Assembly: GCA_965657495.1 (NCBI GenBank)
Contig: CBFHPD010000086.1
Location: 1 to 12,422, forward strand
Source of the DNA: JALQTD01 sp965657495
Lineage (GTDB): Bacteria; Bacteroidota; Bacteroidia; Flavobacteriales_D; Sanyastnellaceae
Direction: 5' to 3'
DNA length: 12,422 nucleotides
Shown: positions 6,701 through 12,422 of the stretch, piece by piece
How positions within the stretch are numbered: position 1 is the stretch's first letter
How the letters are laid out: each line of letters starts with the position of its first letter
Program-made: the position numbers and the translations under genes
Notes under the pieces: model-generated
Databases searched by the model: none
What the model was told of the DNA's origin: nothing
The model's input: the letters and a program-made list of their open reading frames with translations, nothing else

Positions 6701-9700
6701 CCTCCCCCCATGGGTTCGTGTCGATGTCGGGGTTCCGCACACCGACCATCAACATGGAGACGTTCGCGAGGTTCGGATTTCCCTTCACCGCGAGGCGCGT
6801 GTTCCCGTCCATCACTGCGTATTCCTGGGACATGGGGAAGCCCGTCGGACGCTCGATCTTCAGGTTTTGCCACTTTTGGAACTCGATGTCCATGTTGTTC
6901 GCCTCGGGCCAAATCGCGTTGTCATCCCCCGTAAACCACGGCGTCACTTCCAACGGGATCTCGTACTCGTAGTAATTCGATTCGAAATCGCTTCCCAACC
7001 GAATGAACGCCGTCAAGTCGCCGTTCTCAAGGGACGTGTTGTCCGGCCCCGCTTCCGCGTGAACGAACATCTTCAACCGGCGGTAGCGCCGCATGTCGTA
7101 GTTGATGTTCCGGTACGCCCCGCGCGCGTCCCCGTCCTCGAGGTCGCACACCGCCAACTCGAGCGACTGCTCGTTCAACCGGCGCTGGTTCGCCGTTCCC
7201 ACGTCGATTTCCCGAATGATGCCGGGGGGCGTCACGTACGGCACCGGCTCGCGGTTGCCGTTTTCCTCGATGTTCACTGCGGACAGCGTAAACGCCGTGC
7301 TCGCCGGATCGTCCGGCTCCAACTCCTGGGCACCCGCCAGCGATTCCATGTAGCGGCGCCACTCCCCGCGGATCAGCTCCAACCGTGCAAACCGCAAGGT
7401 CACCTCCTCGCTCCACCCCTTCATGAACATCCGAATGAACCGGATGGAACGGAAATCAGAGATGCCCCCGATCCGGTTCTCAAAGTCGCGCACCGGGATC
7501 TTGAACTGGTACCACCGCACCGTCTTTTGCTCGTCATTCGCCGTGGTCACCGTTTGCTCGAACGAATCGGTGATGTAGTTGTTCCCGATGTTTTGATCGC
7601 CCAAATCCTGAGGCCGCAACGACACCTTATACTGGAAGTAGCTCTCGATGGTGGACAGGGTGATGTCCTGGTTGATGTCCTCCGTGTTGGGAATCGTGGT
7701 GGACGTGATGGGGTAGCCGTCGGGCGAACCCGTGTTCGAGTTGTTCTCGTATCCGTTGAAGCGGGCATACCGCTCGAGGATGGTTTCCTCGTTCGCTTGG
7801 GCCTCCGGGTTCCGGAAGTAGCGGAAGTTGTCGGCAGAGGGGTCGCTTTCGTAGGCCGCGTACGCTTCGGGATCCAGCCAATTCGTCAGCGATTCCAACC
7901 ACTGCGCAAAGTGCTGTTGCTCCGTCACATCCGGCATCCCATCCAGTCCCACGTCCTGCAACTCATACGATCCCGACGAGTTGTCGAACGCATTCACCAC
8001 GTTGAACGTCGCCGGGTCCGGATACACCCCCCAAATGGAGGGCAGCACCGGCAGATCCGGATTGCTCTCCGAAGGCAGCCCGTTCTCGTAGCTCAGCTGG
8101 CTGTCGTTGAGGACGTCTTCTGACACGTTCCCCAAGTTGAAGTACAAATCGCCTCCGCTGATGTTCTCCGAGTCGTCGTTGAACGGATCCATCAACCAAA
8201 ATTGCACGTATTCGATGTTGGCCAACTCGAAGTCGGTCGTGGTCAAGGCCCGTTGGATGCCGCCCCACCGCGTCTCCGGCTCCACCAAGCTGCCGTCCGC
8301 AGCCAATCCCGCAGAAATGCCCGGGGCGCCTGACGGCTCCTCGTAGTTGTACGGTCCGCGTTCGTCCGGACGGAAGGTCAAATCAAGGGTCGGGGTGTTC
8401 GGAGGCGTGCCGGTGGGCAGCTCCCGGTTCGGGAACACCTCCCCCTCGAGGACCTCCCGCGTGCGGTGGTCGCTCTTTACATCGGCCGACACCTGGCCGT
8501 CGGTCAACCCGGATCCGCGGAAGAACTGCGGATCGATGGTGTACCAGCTCAGCTGCGCCCGGTTGTAGTTGCTCACCAAGCTGTCCTCAAGCTGCCCTTC
8601 CGGGAACAAGCTGTTCTGCAAACGCGGTGTCGACGCCAAGAACCAACGCGAAACCGAACGGATGTCGATGGCGCTCTGGCTCCCCTCGAAGTCGTCCACG
8701 TAAGCGTTCCCTTGGTCACCGACCGCGCGGCTGTGCCCGGGAATCAGGTAGGCCCCTTCCGCAGAAATGTCGATGGACGAGGTCGCGCTGGTCTCATAGA
8801 ACGGCAGCTTGTCCACGATTTCGGTCAACAATTGGCTCTCCGTTTGCCACGCGAAATCCAATCCCAAAATCGAGTTGTTCACCGGCTCGTTCCCGATGTT
8901 CACCTTCTGGGTCAACGGCCGCTCCCGCAAGTTCAAGGCGGTCGCACCGAACACCAAGTCGTCGCTCACTACGTAATCGAAGCGCGTCCCGAGCATGGTC
9001 TTCGTCTGGATGTTGAACAGCGAATTGCTCTCGAGGCTGACCTTGATGGTTTGGCCGGACGACAAGAGGCCGTCGTTGATGATCCGCACCCGCCCGAGGT
9101 TGTAATCCACGGTGTAGTCCTGGTTTTCAATCAACCGCACACCACCCGCGGTCACCGTCACCGACCCCTCCGGCACATTGAGCGCATTGAGCGCGATTTC
9201 CGAACTCGTTTGGCTTTGGAACTGCCCTTTGATGCGGAAGCGGTTCAGGGCCGGAATCTGTTGCGCAGCGGTCTTCGTGCTGTCATACAGCGCTTGGAAC
9301 ACCACCGTTTCGGTCAACGCTTGGGCCAAATCCGGATCGTCCACCCGCTCCTCGATCTCCCGCTTCAAATTCGAACCAAACGGCTCGGTCGACGGGAAGA
9401 AAATGCGCCCGCTTTGGCTTTCAATCGTCCCCCCCATCGTCGCCGCGTTGTCCACAAAATCAAACACCCCGTCCTGCTGCGATTGCCCGTTGATGTCCAA
9501 CCGGTCCATGCCCAGCAGCTGCAAGAGCAGCGTGCCGTCCAGCGGTTCCCGCGGGATGTAATTCAGGTCCACCCCCGTCGACGGATCGTTGTACCACAGG
9601 TCCAACCGGAATTCCTCTTGCGAAACCCCAAACGCCTGCATCGAGTAGACGTTCTTCATCATCGTCCGCCACAGCGGCGCCTGGTCGTTGTTGCTCAACC

Positions 9701-11222
9701 GCACCTGCGTGACCGATGACTTCAACATCTTCAAGATCAGGGCATCCGGGGCCACAAAACCGTCCTGCGACAGCGTTCCCACTTTGTACGTCTCCCCGTT
9801 CAAGGTGTACTCATACGCCACGGCGAGCACCTCGGCGTTGTTCAGCGCCTGCCGCAGCGACACGAAGCCCAAGCGGCTGTTGTACGTGTACTCCGTCGCC
9901 GCCAGCTTCCGGGCATTGCCCACCCGTTCAAAGTGCACGCCCTGGTCGAGGCCGAGGCCGAGGTTACCGATGGCCGCAATCGACCCCGTGAATCCCATGA
10001 CGTCCGGGTTCTCCACCATCAAATCGAACAGCTCGTTGTTCGCATTCGACGGGTTGCGCAAAGCGGTCGGCTCCACCTCCGAACCATCCACGAGTTCCTG
10101 CACCGGGATGTTCGTCGAAATGTACTGCTCGTGCTCACCCAAATCCGTGAAGGCCAACACGTTCCGAACGTCCTGGGTGTTCGCCTGCATGTTCACCACC
10201 CACACCTCAACCCGCGTGATGTTGACGCCGGAATTGGGCACCGGGAGGCTCTTCATCGCGTTGTCGTACGCGTCAACGAAGTACTGCGAGAGGAAGAAGT
10301 GGCGGTTCGCCTCGTAGTCGTCCGCCCGGATGTCGAACGGCTGGGTTTGGGCACCGCCCTCGACCGCGATTTCCTTCCGCTCTCCCTTCTGCTGCGAAAG
10401 CACCGTGGTGTTGTAAAGCCGGCCCCACTGGGTCTCGAGCTTGACCCCGAAGAGGCTCTGGCTTCCGGCGATGAGGGTACCCGGCAGCGGCATCGAAATG
10501 TGACCGGCCTCCACGTTCTTCAAGATGTCGTCCTCTTCCCCTTGGAAACCGATGTTCATTTGGTTTTCGAAGTCGAACAGGGCCTCCGTGTTGTACTGCG
10601 TCCCGAGGTCGATTTTGTCGCCGATTTTGCCCCCGATGTTCAGCTGAATGCGCTGGTCGAAATTGAACGTCGTGATGCGCCGCTGCTGCTCCGGGATCCG
10701 CGGGTTCTCCGTGTTCGACATGTTGAAGCCGAAGGTGAGTTCCGCCGAGCCCTGGGGCTTGATTTCAATCTCGTTTGAACCAAAAATGCTTTCGAACAAA
10801 TCGTTGTCCACGGTGAGCTTGGGCGCAAATCCCCGCTCCGCTTCGTCCTCCTCTTCCTGCAACTCATCCCAGTACTCCGAGAGGTTGCCCGACATGTCGA
10901 AGTCAAGGTACTCGTCGAGGGTGAAGTAGGTGGCGGGGCGGAACTCGAGGGTGTCCCCGATGGTCTGCTGCACCACGTACTGTCCCGTGGCTTCGTCGTA
11001 GACCACCTCGTACTGGACGTTCGACGGCCAAGCGAAGTCGAAACCCGCGGGCGATTCCGTGGGGTTGTAAGGGTTTTCACCGCCAAATGGGAAAGGCAAA
11101 TCGATGGTGGCGGAGTCGGTTTGGCCCCACATCATGCCGCTGAACGCAAGCACCCCCAAGAGCGTTCCCGCAGCGCGATTCAACAGGCCTTTCCAGCCAA
11201 ATTCCATGCGAAGCATACCCAT
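3795..11222 (-). CDS. sprA: Cell-surface protein SprA/Sov, type IX secretion outer-membrane translocon
   Basis: A 2475-residue outer-membrane protein, close to the usual 2300-2500 for the family. SprA forms the giant 36-strand beta-barrel through which T9SS cargo crosses the outer membrane; it is needed for T9SS secretion and, where present, gliding. Residues 1-34 are a signal peptide ending in MMWGQ. The start is ATG 11222, 1 bp after the ruvA stop; Met3 and Met6 are alternatives. SprA landmarks include LPFPFGGENPYNPTESPAGF near 43-62, an acidic segment near 120-130, 'YVDDFEGSQSAIDIRS' near 840-855, 'VWVNELRLSDFNEEGGWAV' near 1513-1531, and a C-terminal amphipathic strand ending RFNLNQ. A Gly/Arg/Ser-rich insert occupies about 1657-1707. 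No frameshift or internal stop is seen. Whether this organism glides cannot be told from here; other T9SS genes (gldKLMN, porV, plug) are outside the window. Confidence 0.97.
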   Translation of the reverse strand: MGMLRMEFGWKGLLNRAAGTLLGVLAFSGMMWGQTDSATIDLPFPFGGENPYNPTESPAGFDFAWPSNVQYEVVYDEATGQYVVQQTIGDTLEFRPATYFTLDEYLDFDMSGNLSEYWDELQEEEDEAERGFAPKLTVDNDLFESIFGSNEIEIKPQGSAELTFGFNMSNTENPRIPEQQRRITTFNFDQRIQLNIGGKIGDKIDLGTQYNTEALFDFENQMNIGFQGEEDDILKNVEAGHISMPLPGTLIAGSQSLFGVKLETQWGRLYNTTVLSQQKGERKEIAVEGGAQTQPFDIRADDYEANRHFFLSQYFVDAYDNAMKSLPVPNSGVNITRVEVWVVNMQANTQDVRNVLAFTDLGEHEQYISTNIPVQELVDGSEVEPTALRNPSNANNELFDLMVENPDVMGFTGSIAAIGNLGLGLDQGVHFERVGNARKLAATEYTYNSRLGFVSLRQALNNAEVLAVAYEYTLNGETYKVGTLSQDGFVAPDALILKMLKSSVTQVRLSNNDQAPLWRTMMKNVYSMQAFGVSQEEFRLDLWYNDPSTGVDLNYIPREPLDGTLLLQLLGMDRLDINGQSQQDGVFDFVDNAATMGGTIESQSGRIFFPSTEPFGSNLKREIEERVDDPDLAQALTETVVFQALYDSTKTAAQQIPALNRFRIKGQFQSQTSSEIALNALNVPEGSVTVTAGGVRLIENQDYTVDYNLGRVRIINDGLLSSGQTIKVSLESNSLFNIQTKTMLGTRFDYVVSDDLVFGATALNLRERPLTQKVNIGNEPVNNSILGLDFAWQTESQLLTEIVDKLPFYETSATSSIDISAEGAYLIPGHSRAVGDQGNAYVDDFEGSQSAIDIRSVSRWFLASTPRLQNSLFPEGQLEDSLVSNYNRAQLSWYTIDPQFFRGSGLTDGQVSADVKSDHRTREVLEGEVFPNRELPTGTPPNTPTLDLTFRPDERGPYNYEEPSGAPGISAGLAADGSLVEPETRWGGIQRALTTTDFELANIEYVQFWLMDPFNDDSENISGGDLYFNLGNVSEDVLNDSQLSYENGLPSESNPDLPVLPSIWGVYPDPATFNVVNAFDNSSGSYELQDVGLDGMPDVTEQQHFAQWLESLTNWLDPEAYAAYESDPSADNFRYFRNPEAQANEETILERYARFNGYENNSNTGSPDGYPITSTTIPNTEDINQDITLSTIESYFQYKVSLRPQDLGDQNIGNNYITDSFEQTVTTANDEQKTVRWYQFKIPVRDFENRIGGISDFRSIRFIRMFMKGWSEEVTLRFARLELIRGEWRRYMESLAGAQELEPDDPASTAFTLSAVNIEENGNREPVPYVTPPGIIREIDVGTANQRRLNEQSLELAVCDLEDGDARGAYRNINYDMRRYRRLKMFVHAEAGPDNTSLENGDLTAFIRLGSDFESNYYEYEIPLEVTPWFTGDDNAIWPEANNMDIEFQKWQNLKIERPTGFPMSQEYAVMDGNTRLAVKGNPNLANVSMLMVGVRNPDIDTNPWGEDDGLSKCAVVWVNELRLSDFNEEGGWAVVAQMNAKLADLANVSVAANMSVPGFGGLEDRVQDRQQETLQGLDASGTIQLGKVLPKRLGITMPMYVGFSEQISTPQYDPLSPDLEMAQQEGLSTERREQAKSVQRLRSINFSSIKINPQLGGGGGGSKDRNAGRGGGSETVSASMGGGERGGGSARGGGGGARGGGGGSSSGILRMFSFLKPGNFTGNYSFNETYRRDVNTEFQINREHHGGLTYNFSNSPHQFKPFGSIGFLQDVAFFKWLTDFNFYLGIKQFTASTQMDRRYETNRVRNNTEALLGVNTGLLINTQVLKSWNWARNYTVKYDLTQALTFDFNAGAQALVGEPVGVIDRDNIDAFNAYRDTVVNNLRNAGEVTTYNHTINGRYRLPFDKLPLVNFMTGDAQYEGTYRWDRAPFSQDTIGNTIQNSRKLSLNYQANFLNLYNKVPFLKDILSPPRAPRRPTRDINNEDRDGFGNTEEEKIKLEINPLEHLLRMIMMVENVSATYSRNEGMLLPGYAQRARYAGFDDDFSAPGWEFLVGNQNTNLLGDRTGDYARFAADQGWLVTQPNLNQQFTETYTETFNARANLQPIKHLKVELTANRNVTRNYTSFYRYNEDLQDWLNESPNETGQFSSTIFSWPTAFAKDDENFDSDIWGDFLLNRLTISDRLNDQSYQLDEPEANGYYLGWGPTSQEVTIPAFMAAYMGVDPKDVDLDVFNTPVAPNWRISFDGFTKSPFFKQYFKRFNLNHSYRSTLTTSYLTNLSYEEDPLTGLPTAFDQSDFGNFISSRQYNTVAISEQLSPLIGVDMTLNAANESEPQLKVELKRDRNVVFGLTNYQITETKSNTLVIGTGYTVRNIPNPFLRTHGKLPVQMLDETDLVLRCDINIRDNSTIIRKMQERQNQVTAGQKLVSIKFSADLEVSSKLTLRAFYDHQITDPYISTSFATSNINSGVSLRFNLNQ
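3800..3814. repeat. 15-bp perfect palindrome, copy 1 (end of sprA)
   Basis: GATTCAAATTGAATC is a perfect palindrome around one central base. It lies in the last codons of sprA and encodes the FNLN of the terminal RFNLNQ. An identical copy is found at 4436-4450. The likely reason for the identity is re-use of the same peptide with the same codons. Confidence 0.7.
4436..4450. repeat. 15-bp perfect palindrome, copy 2 (inside sprA)
   Basis: This is the same GATTCAAATTGAATC palindrome as at 3800-3814, 636 bp away and also followed by G. On the minus strand it encodes the RFNLN of 'KRFNLNHS', a beta-strand in the C-terminal part of the SprA barrel. Confidence 0.7.
6111..6152. repeat. 21-bp tandem repeat (two units) coding Gly-rich heptads in SprA
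   Basis: Positions 6111-6131 and 6132-6152 are two head-to-tail copies of a GC-rich 21-mer that differ at one base. Read on the minus strand each encodes ARGGGGG (SprA residues 1691-1697 and 1698-1704). The flanking bases (6153 onward) continue with related GCC-rich triplets. The repeat is in frame, so gain or loss of units by slippage would lengthen or shorten the insert without breaking the gene. Confidence 0.9.
6111..6254 (-). other. Glycine/arginine-rich low-complexity segment within SprA
   Basis: This stretch encodes SprA residues 1657-1704. It starts with six glycines after QL, continues through KDRNAGRGGGS and an SMGGGERGGGSARG type region, and ends in the two ARGGGGG heptads followed by SSS. 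Its composition (Gly, Ser, Arg, few hydrophobics) differs sharply from the strand-forming sequence on both sides, so it is probably a disordered loop or linker between beta-strands. Its side of the membrane cannot be decided from sequence alone. Confidence 0.85.
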
Positions 11223-11223
11223 T

Positions 11224-11811
11224 TTACAATCGCTTCAAGGCCAATTTAATCAAGCCCTCCACCGGCAAAGCCGCCGAGGACTCGGAGATGATAGCGTCCA
11301 AAGTTCGTTCGCACCGGGCCCGGTCAAAGCCCAGCGTGGTCAGGGCTGTTAACGCATCGGTCCGCGCATTATTGCTTCCCGCCGGTGCCATTTTTCCAAC
11401 CGCTTCCGGGGACGCACCCAGCCGGTCTTGCAGGTCCACGATGATCCGCTGAGCCGTCTTCGCCCCGATGCCCTTCACCGCCTTCATGGCCGCCACATCA
11501 CCCGACTGGATGGCGGATGTCGCCGTGGCCGCGTCCATCGCGCTCAAAATCATGCGGGCCGTGCTCGCCCCCACCCCGCTCACGCCGAGCAAGGCCAAAA
11601 ACAACTCCCGCTCCGCCGCATCGGCAAACCCGTAAAGCAACTGCGCATCCTCCCGAACCACCATGTGTGTCAGCAGCAGCACGTCCTCACCGGTGCCCAG
11701 CCGCTCGAACGTCGTCAAGCTGATGTGCACGAGGTAGCCGACGCCATTGCACTCCACAATGGCGTGCGTGGGCTGCTTCTCGACGAGTCGTCCGCGGAGG
11801 TGGTGGATCAT
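11224..11811 (-). CDS. ruvA: Holliday junction branch migration complex subunit RuvA
   Basis: A 195-residue cytoplasmic protein, normal length for RuvA. It forms tetramers that bind Holliday junctions and recruit the RuvB motor for branch migration in recombination and repair. Domain I (OB fold, about 1-63) begins MIHHLRGRLVEK and includes CNGVGYLVHIS. The acidic pin is E54-D55 in VREDAQLLYGF, matching the family's junction-opening acidic pair. Domain II (about 65-135) has two helix-hairpin-helix motifs: GVSGVGASTARMIL (76-89) and VKGIGAKTAQRIIVDL (112-127). A short flexible linker (about 136-149) leads to domain III (about 150-195), the RuvB contact. Its ATG overlaps the maeB stop (ATGA on the minus strand), and its stop is 1 bp from the sprA start, so translation of all three may be coupled. 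Confidence 0.97.
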   Translation of the reverse strand: MIHHLRGRLVEKQPTHAIVECNGVGYLVHISLTTFERLGTGEDVLLLTHMVVREDAQLLYGFADAAERELFLALLGVSGVGASTARMILSAMDAATATSAIQSGDVAAMKAVKGIGAKTAQRIIVDLQDRLGASPEAVGKMAPAGSNNARTDALTALTTLGFDRARCERTLDAIISESSAALPVEGLIKLALKRL

Positions 11812-12422
11812 GCCTGCGGGCTGTTTTGTGCATCCACCACAGCGAGGCGGATCATGTCCAAAATCTCCCGCACCGAGGACCCCATCTGCAAGATGTGAAA
11901 CGGCTTTTGCATGCCGAGCAAAACCGGCCCTTGCGCTTCCAAACCGGCCATCTCCTGAAGGAGCTTGTAGGCGATGTTGCCCGCGCTCAGGTTGGGGAAA
12001 ATCAGGGTGTTCACTTGGCGTCCGTGCAGGGTCGAGAACGGGAAGGACTCGCTGAGCAATTCCTCGTTCAAGGCGAAATTCGCTTGGATTTCCCCGTCCA
12101 CAATCAGGTCGGGGTGCCGTTCGCGCAAAATGCGGGCGGCGTCGGCCATTTTTTGGGCCCCCACTCCGCCGGATGACCCAAAGTTCGAATAGCTCAACAA
12201 GGCGATGCGGGGGACAATCCGGAGCTTGCGCACCGCTTCCGCCGTCAACACCGTGATCGCCGCAATGTCTTCGGCCGTGGGATCCACATTGACCGTGGTG
12301 TCCGCGAAGAACATGGGACCGCGCTTCGTGTTGACGATGTACATCCCGGCCACCTTGGTGACGCCGGGGGCTTTGCCGAGCACCTGCAGCGCCGGGCGGA
12401 TGACGTTCGGGTAGGTGCGGGT
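11808..12422 (-). CDS. maeB: NADP-dependent malic enzyme, C-terminal phosphotransacetylase-like domain (5' part outside window)
   Basis: The frame is open to the window edge, giving 204 C-terminal residues (start TRTYPNVIRPALQVLGKAPG). MaeB-type enzymes convert malate to pyruvate and CO2 with NADP; they have an N-terminal malic enzyme part and a C-terminal phosphotransacetylase-like (PTA) domain thought to be regulatory. Only PTA-like sequence is visible: KRGPMFFADTTVNVDPTAED, IALLSYSNFGSS, ILRERHPDLIVDGEIQANFAL, LIFPNLSAGNIAYKLLQE and QMGSSVREI, ending VVDAQNSPQA. A stand-alone phosphate acetyltransferase shares much of this fold, but the FFADTTVN and SSVREI wording and the ruvA-sprA context fit the malic enzyme form better. 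The TGA stop overlaps the ruvA ATG by 4 bp. The malic enzyme half itself cannot be seen here. Confidence 0.87.
   Translation of the reverse strand, partial: TRTYPNVIRPALQVLGKAPGVTKVAGMYIVNTKRGPMFFADTTVNVDPTAEDIAAITVLTAEAVRKLRIVPRIALLSYSNFGSSGGVGAQKMADAARILRERHPDLIVDGEIQANFALNEELLSESFPFSTLHGRQVNTLIFPNLSAGNIAYKLLQEMAGLEAQGPVLLGMQKPFHILQMGSSVREILDMIRLAVVDAQNSPQA

Noticed and set aside
6058..6972. 304-codon plus-strand frame with a proline-rich start
   Set aside because: It is the complement of the SprA Gly-rich insert and flanking strands; the prolines come from reading GGC/GGT runs on the other strand.
4998..8123. 1041-codon open frame on the plus strand, antisense to sprA
   Set aside because: It lies wholly opposite sprA. 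Its translation is rich in Arg, Val, His and Leu with no recognisable domain, as expected when a GC-rich gene is read on its complement. sprA is clearly the real gene.
8466..9719. 417-codon plus-strand open frame antisense to sprA (also 4065-4919, 284 codons, and 9933-10778, 281 codons)
   Set aside because: Same composition signature and antisense frame as above; no start context, signal peptide or motif.
1..12422. A new defence, mobile or biosynthetic system
   Set aside because: All genes except the LRR protein fall in known families with expected neighbours. No integrase, transposase, toxin-antitoxin pair, CRISPR array, direct-repeat boundary or abrupt composition change was seen.

Overview
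This window is GC-rich (roughly 60% by eye) and almost entirely coding. It reads as a chromosomal segment of a Bacteroidota bacterium, most likely a Flavobacteriales-like lineage with unusually high GC. The main evidence is a full-length SprA/Sov gene, the giant outer-membrane translocon of the Bacteroidota-specific type IX secretion system (T9SS) and gliding machinery. Its neighbours maeB, ruvA, gcvH, a VanZ-like gene and a tonB gene support this. Start sites lack clear Shine-Dalgarno motifs, as is usual in this phylum. I see no RNA genes, mobile elements, CRISPR arrays or phage genes.

Plus strand, 1-2163: four closely packed genes. They are the 3' end of ribF (FMN/FAD synthesis), a small exported leucine-rich-repeat protein, a PnuC-type vitamin transporter and a NadR-like P-loop kinase. 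The first three junctions overlap or nearly touch: an ATGA overlap, a 17-bp overlap and a 5-bp gap. Together they look like one transcription unit. PnuC plus the kinase make a plausible nicotinamide riboside uptake-and-trapping pair.

Minus strand, 12422-2153: maeB (3' part only) - ruvA - sprA - gcvH - vanZ-like - tonB. Junctions are a 4-bp overlap, then gaps of 1, 17, 2 and 132 bp. The first five genes are probably co-transcribed. The 132-bp gap before tonB is the only real intergenic space; it holds an inverted repeat and a weak Bacteroidota-type -7 motif. The two strands converge at 2153-2163, where the kinase and tonB genes overlap tail to tail by 11 bp.

The block mixes central metabolism (malic enzyme, glycine cleavage H protein), DNA repair (RuvA) and envelope functions (SprA, VanZ-like, TonB). 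I recall this arrangement around sprA from other flavobacteria, so it is probably ancestral rather than a newly acquired system. I found no convincing undescribed system. The most distinctive local features are a glycine/arginine-rich insert inside SprA, encoded partly by a 21-bp tandem repeat, and the LRR protein fused into the ribF-pnuC transcription unit.
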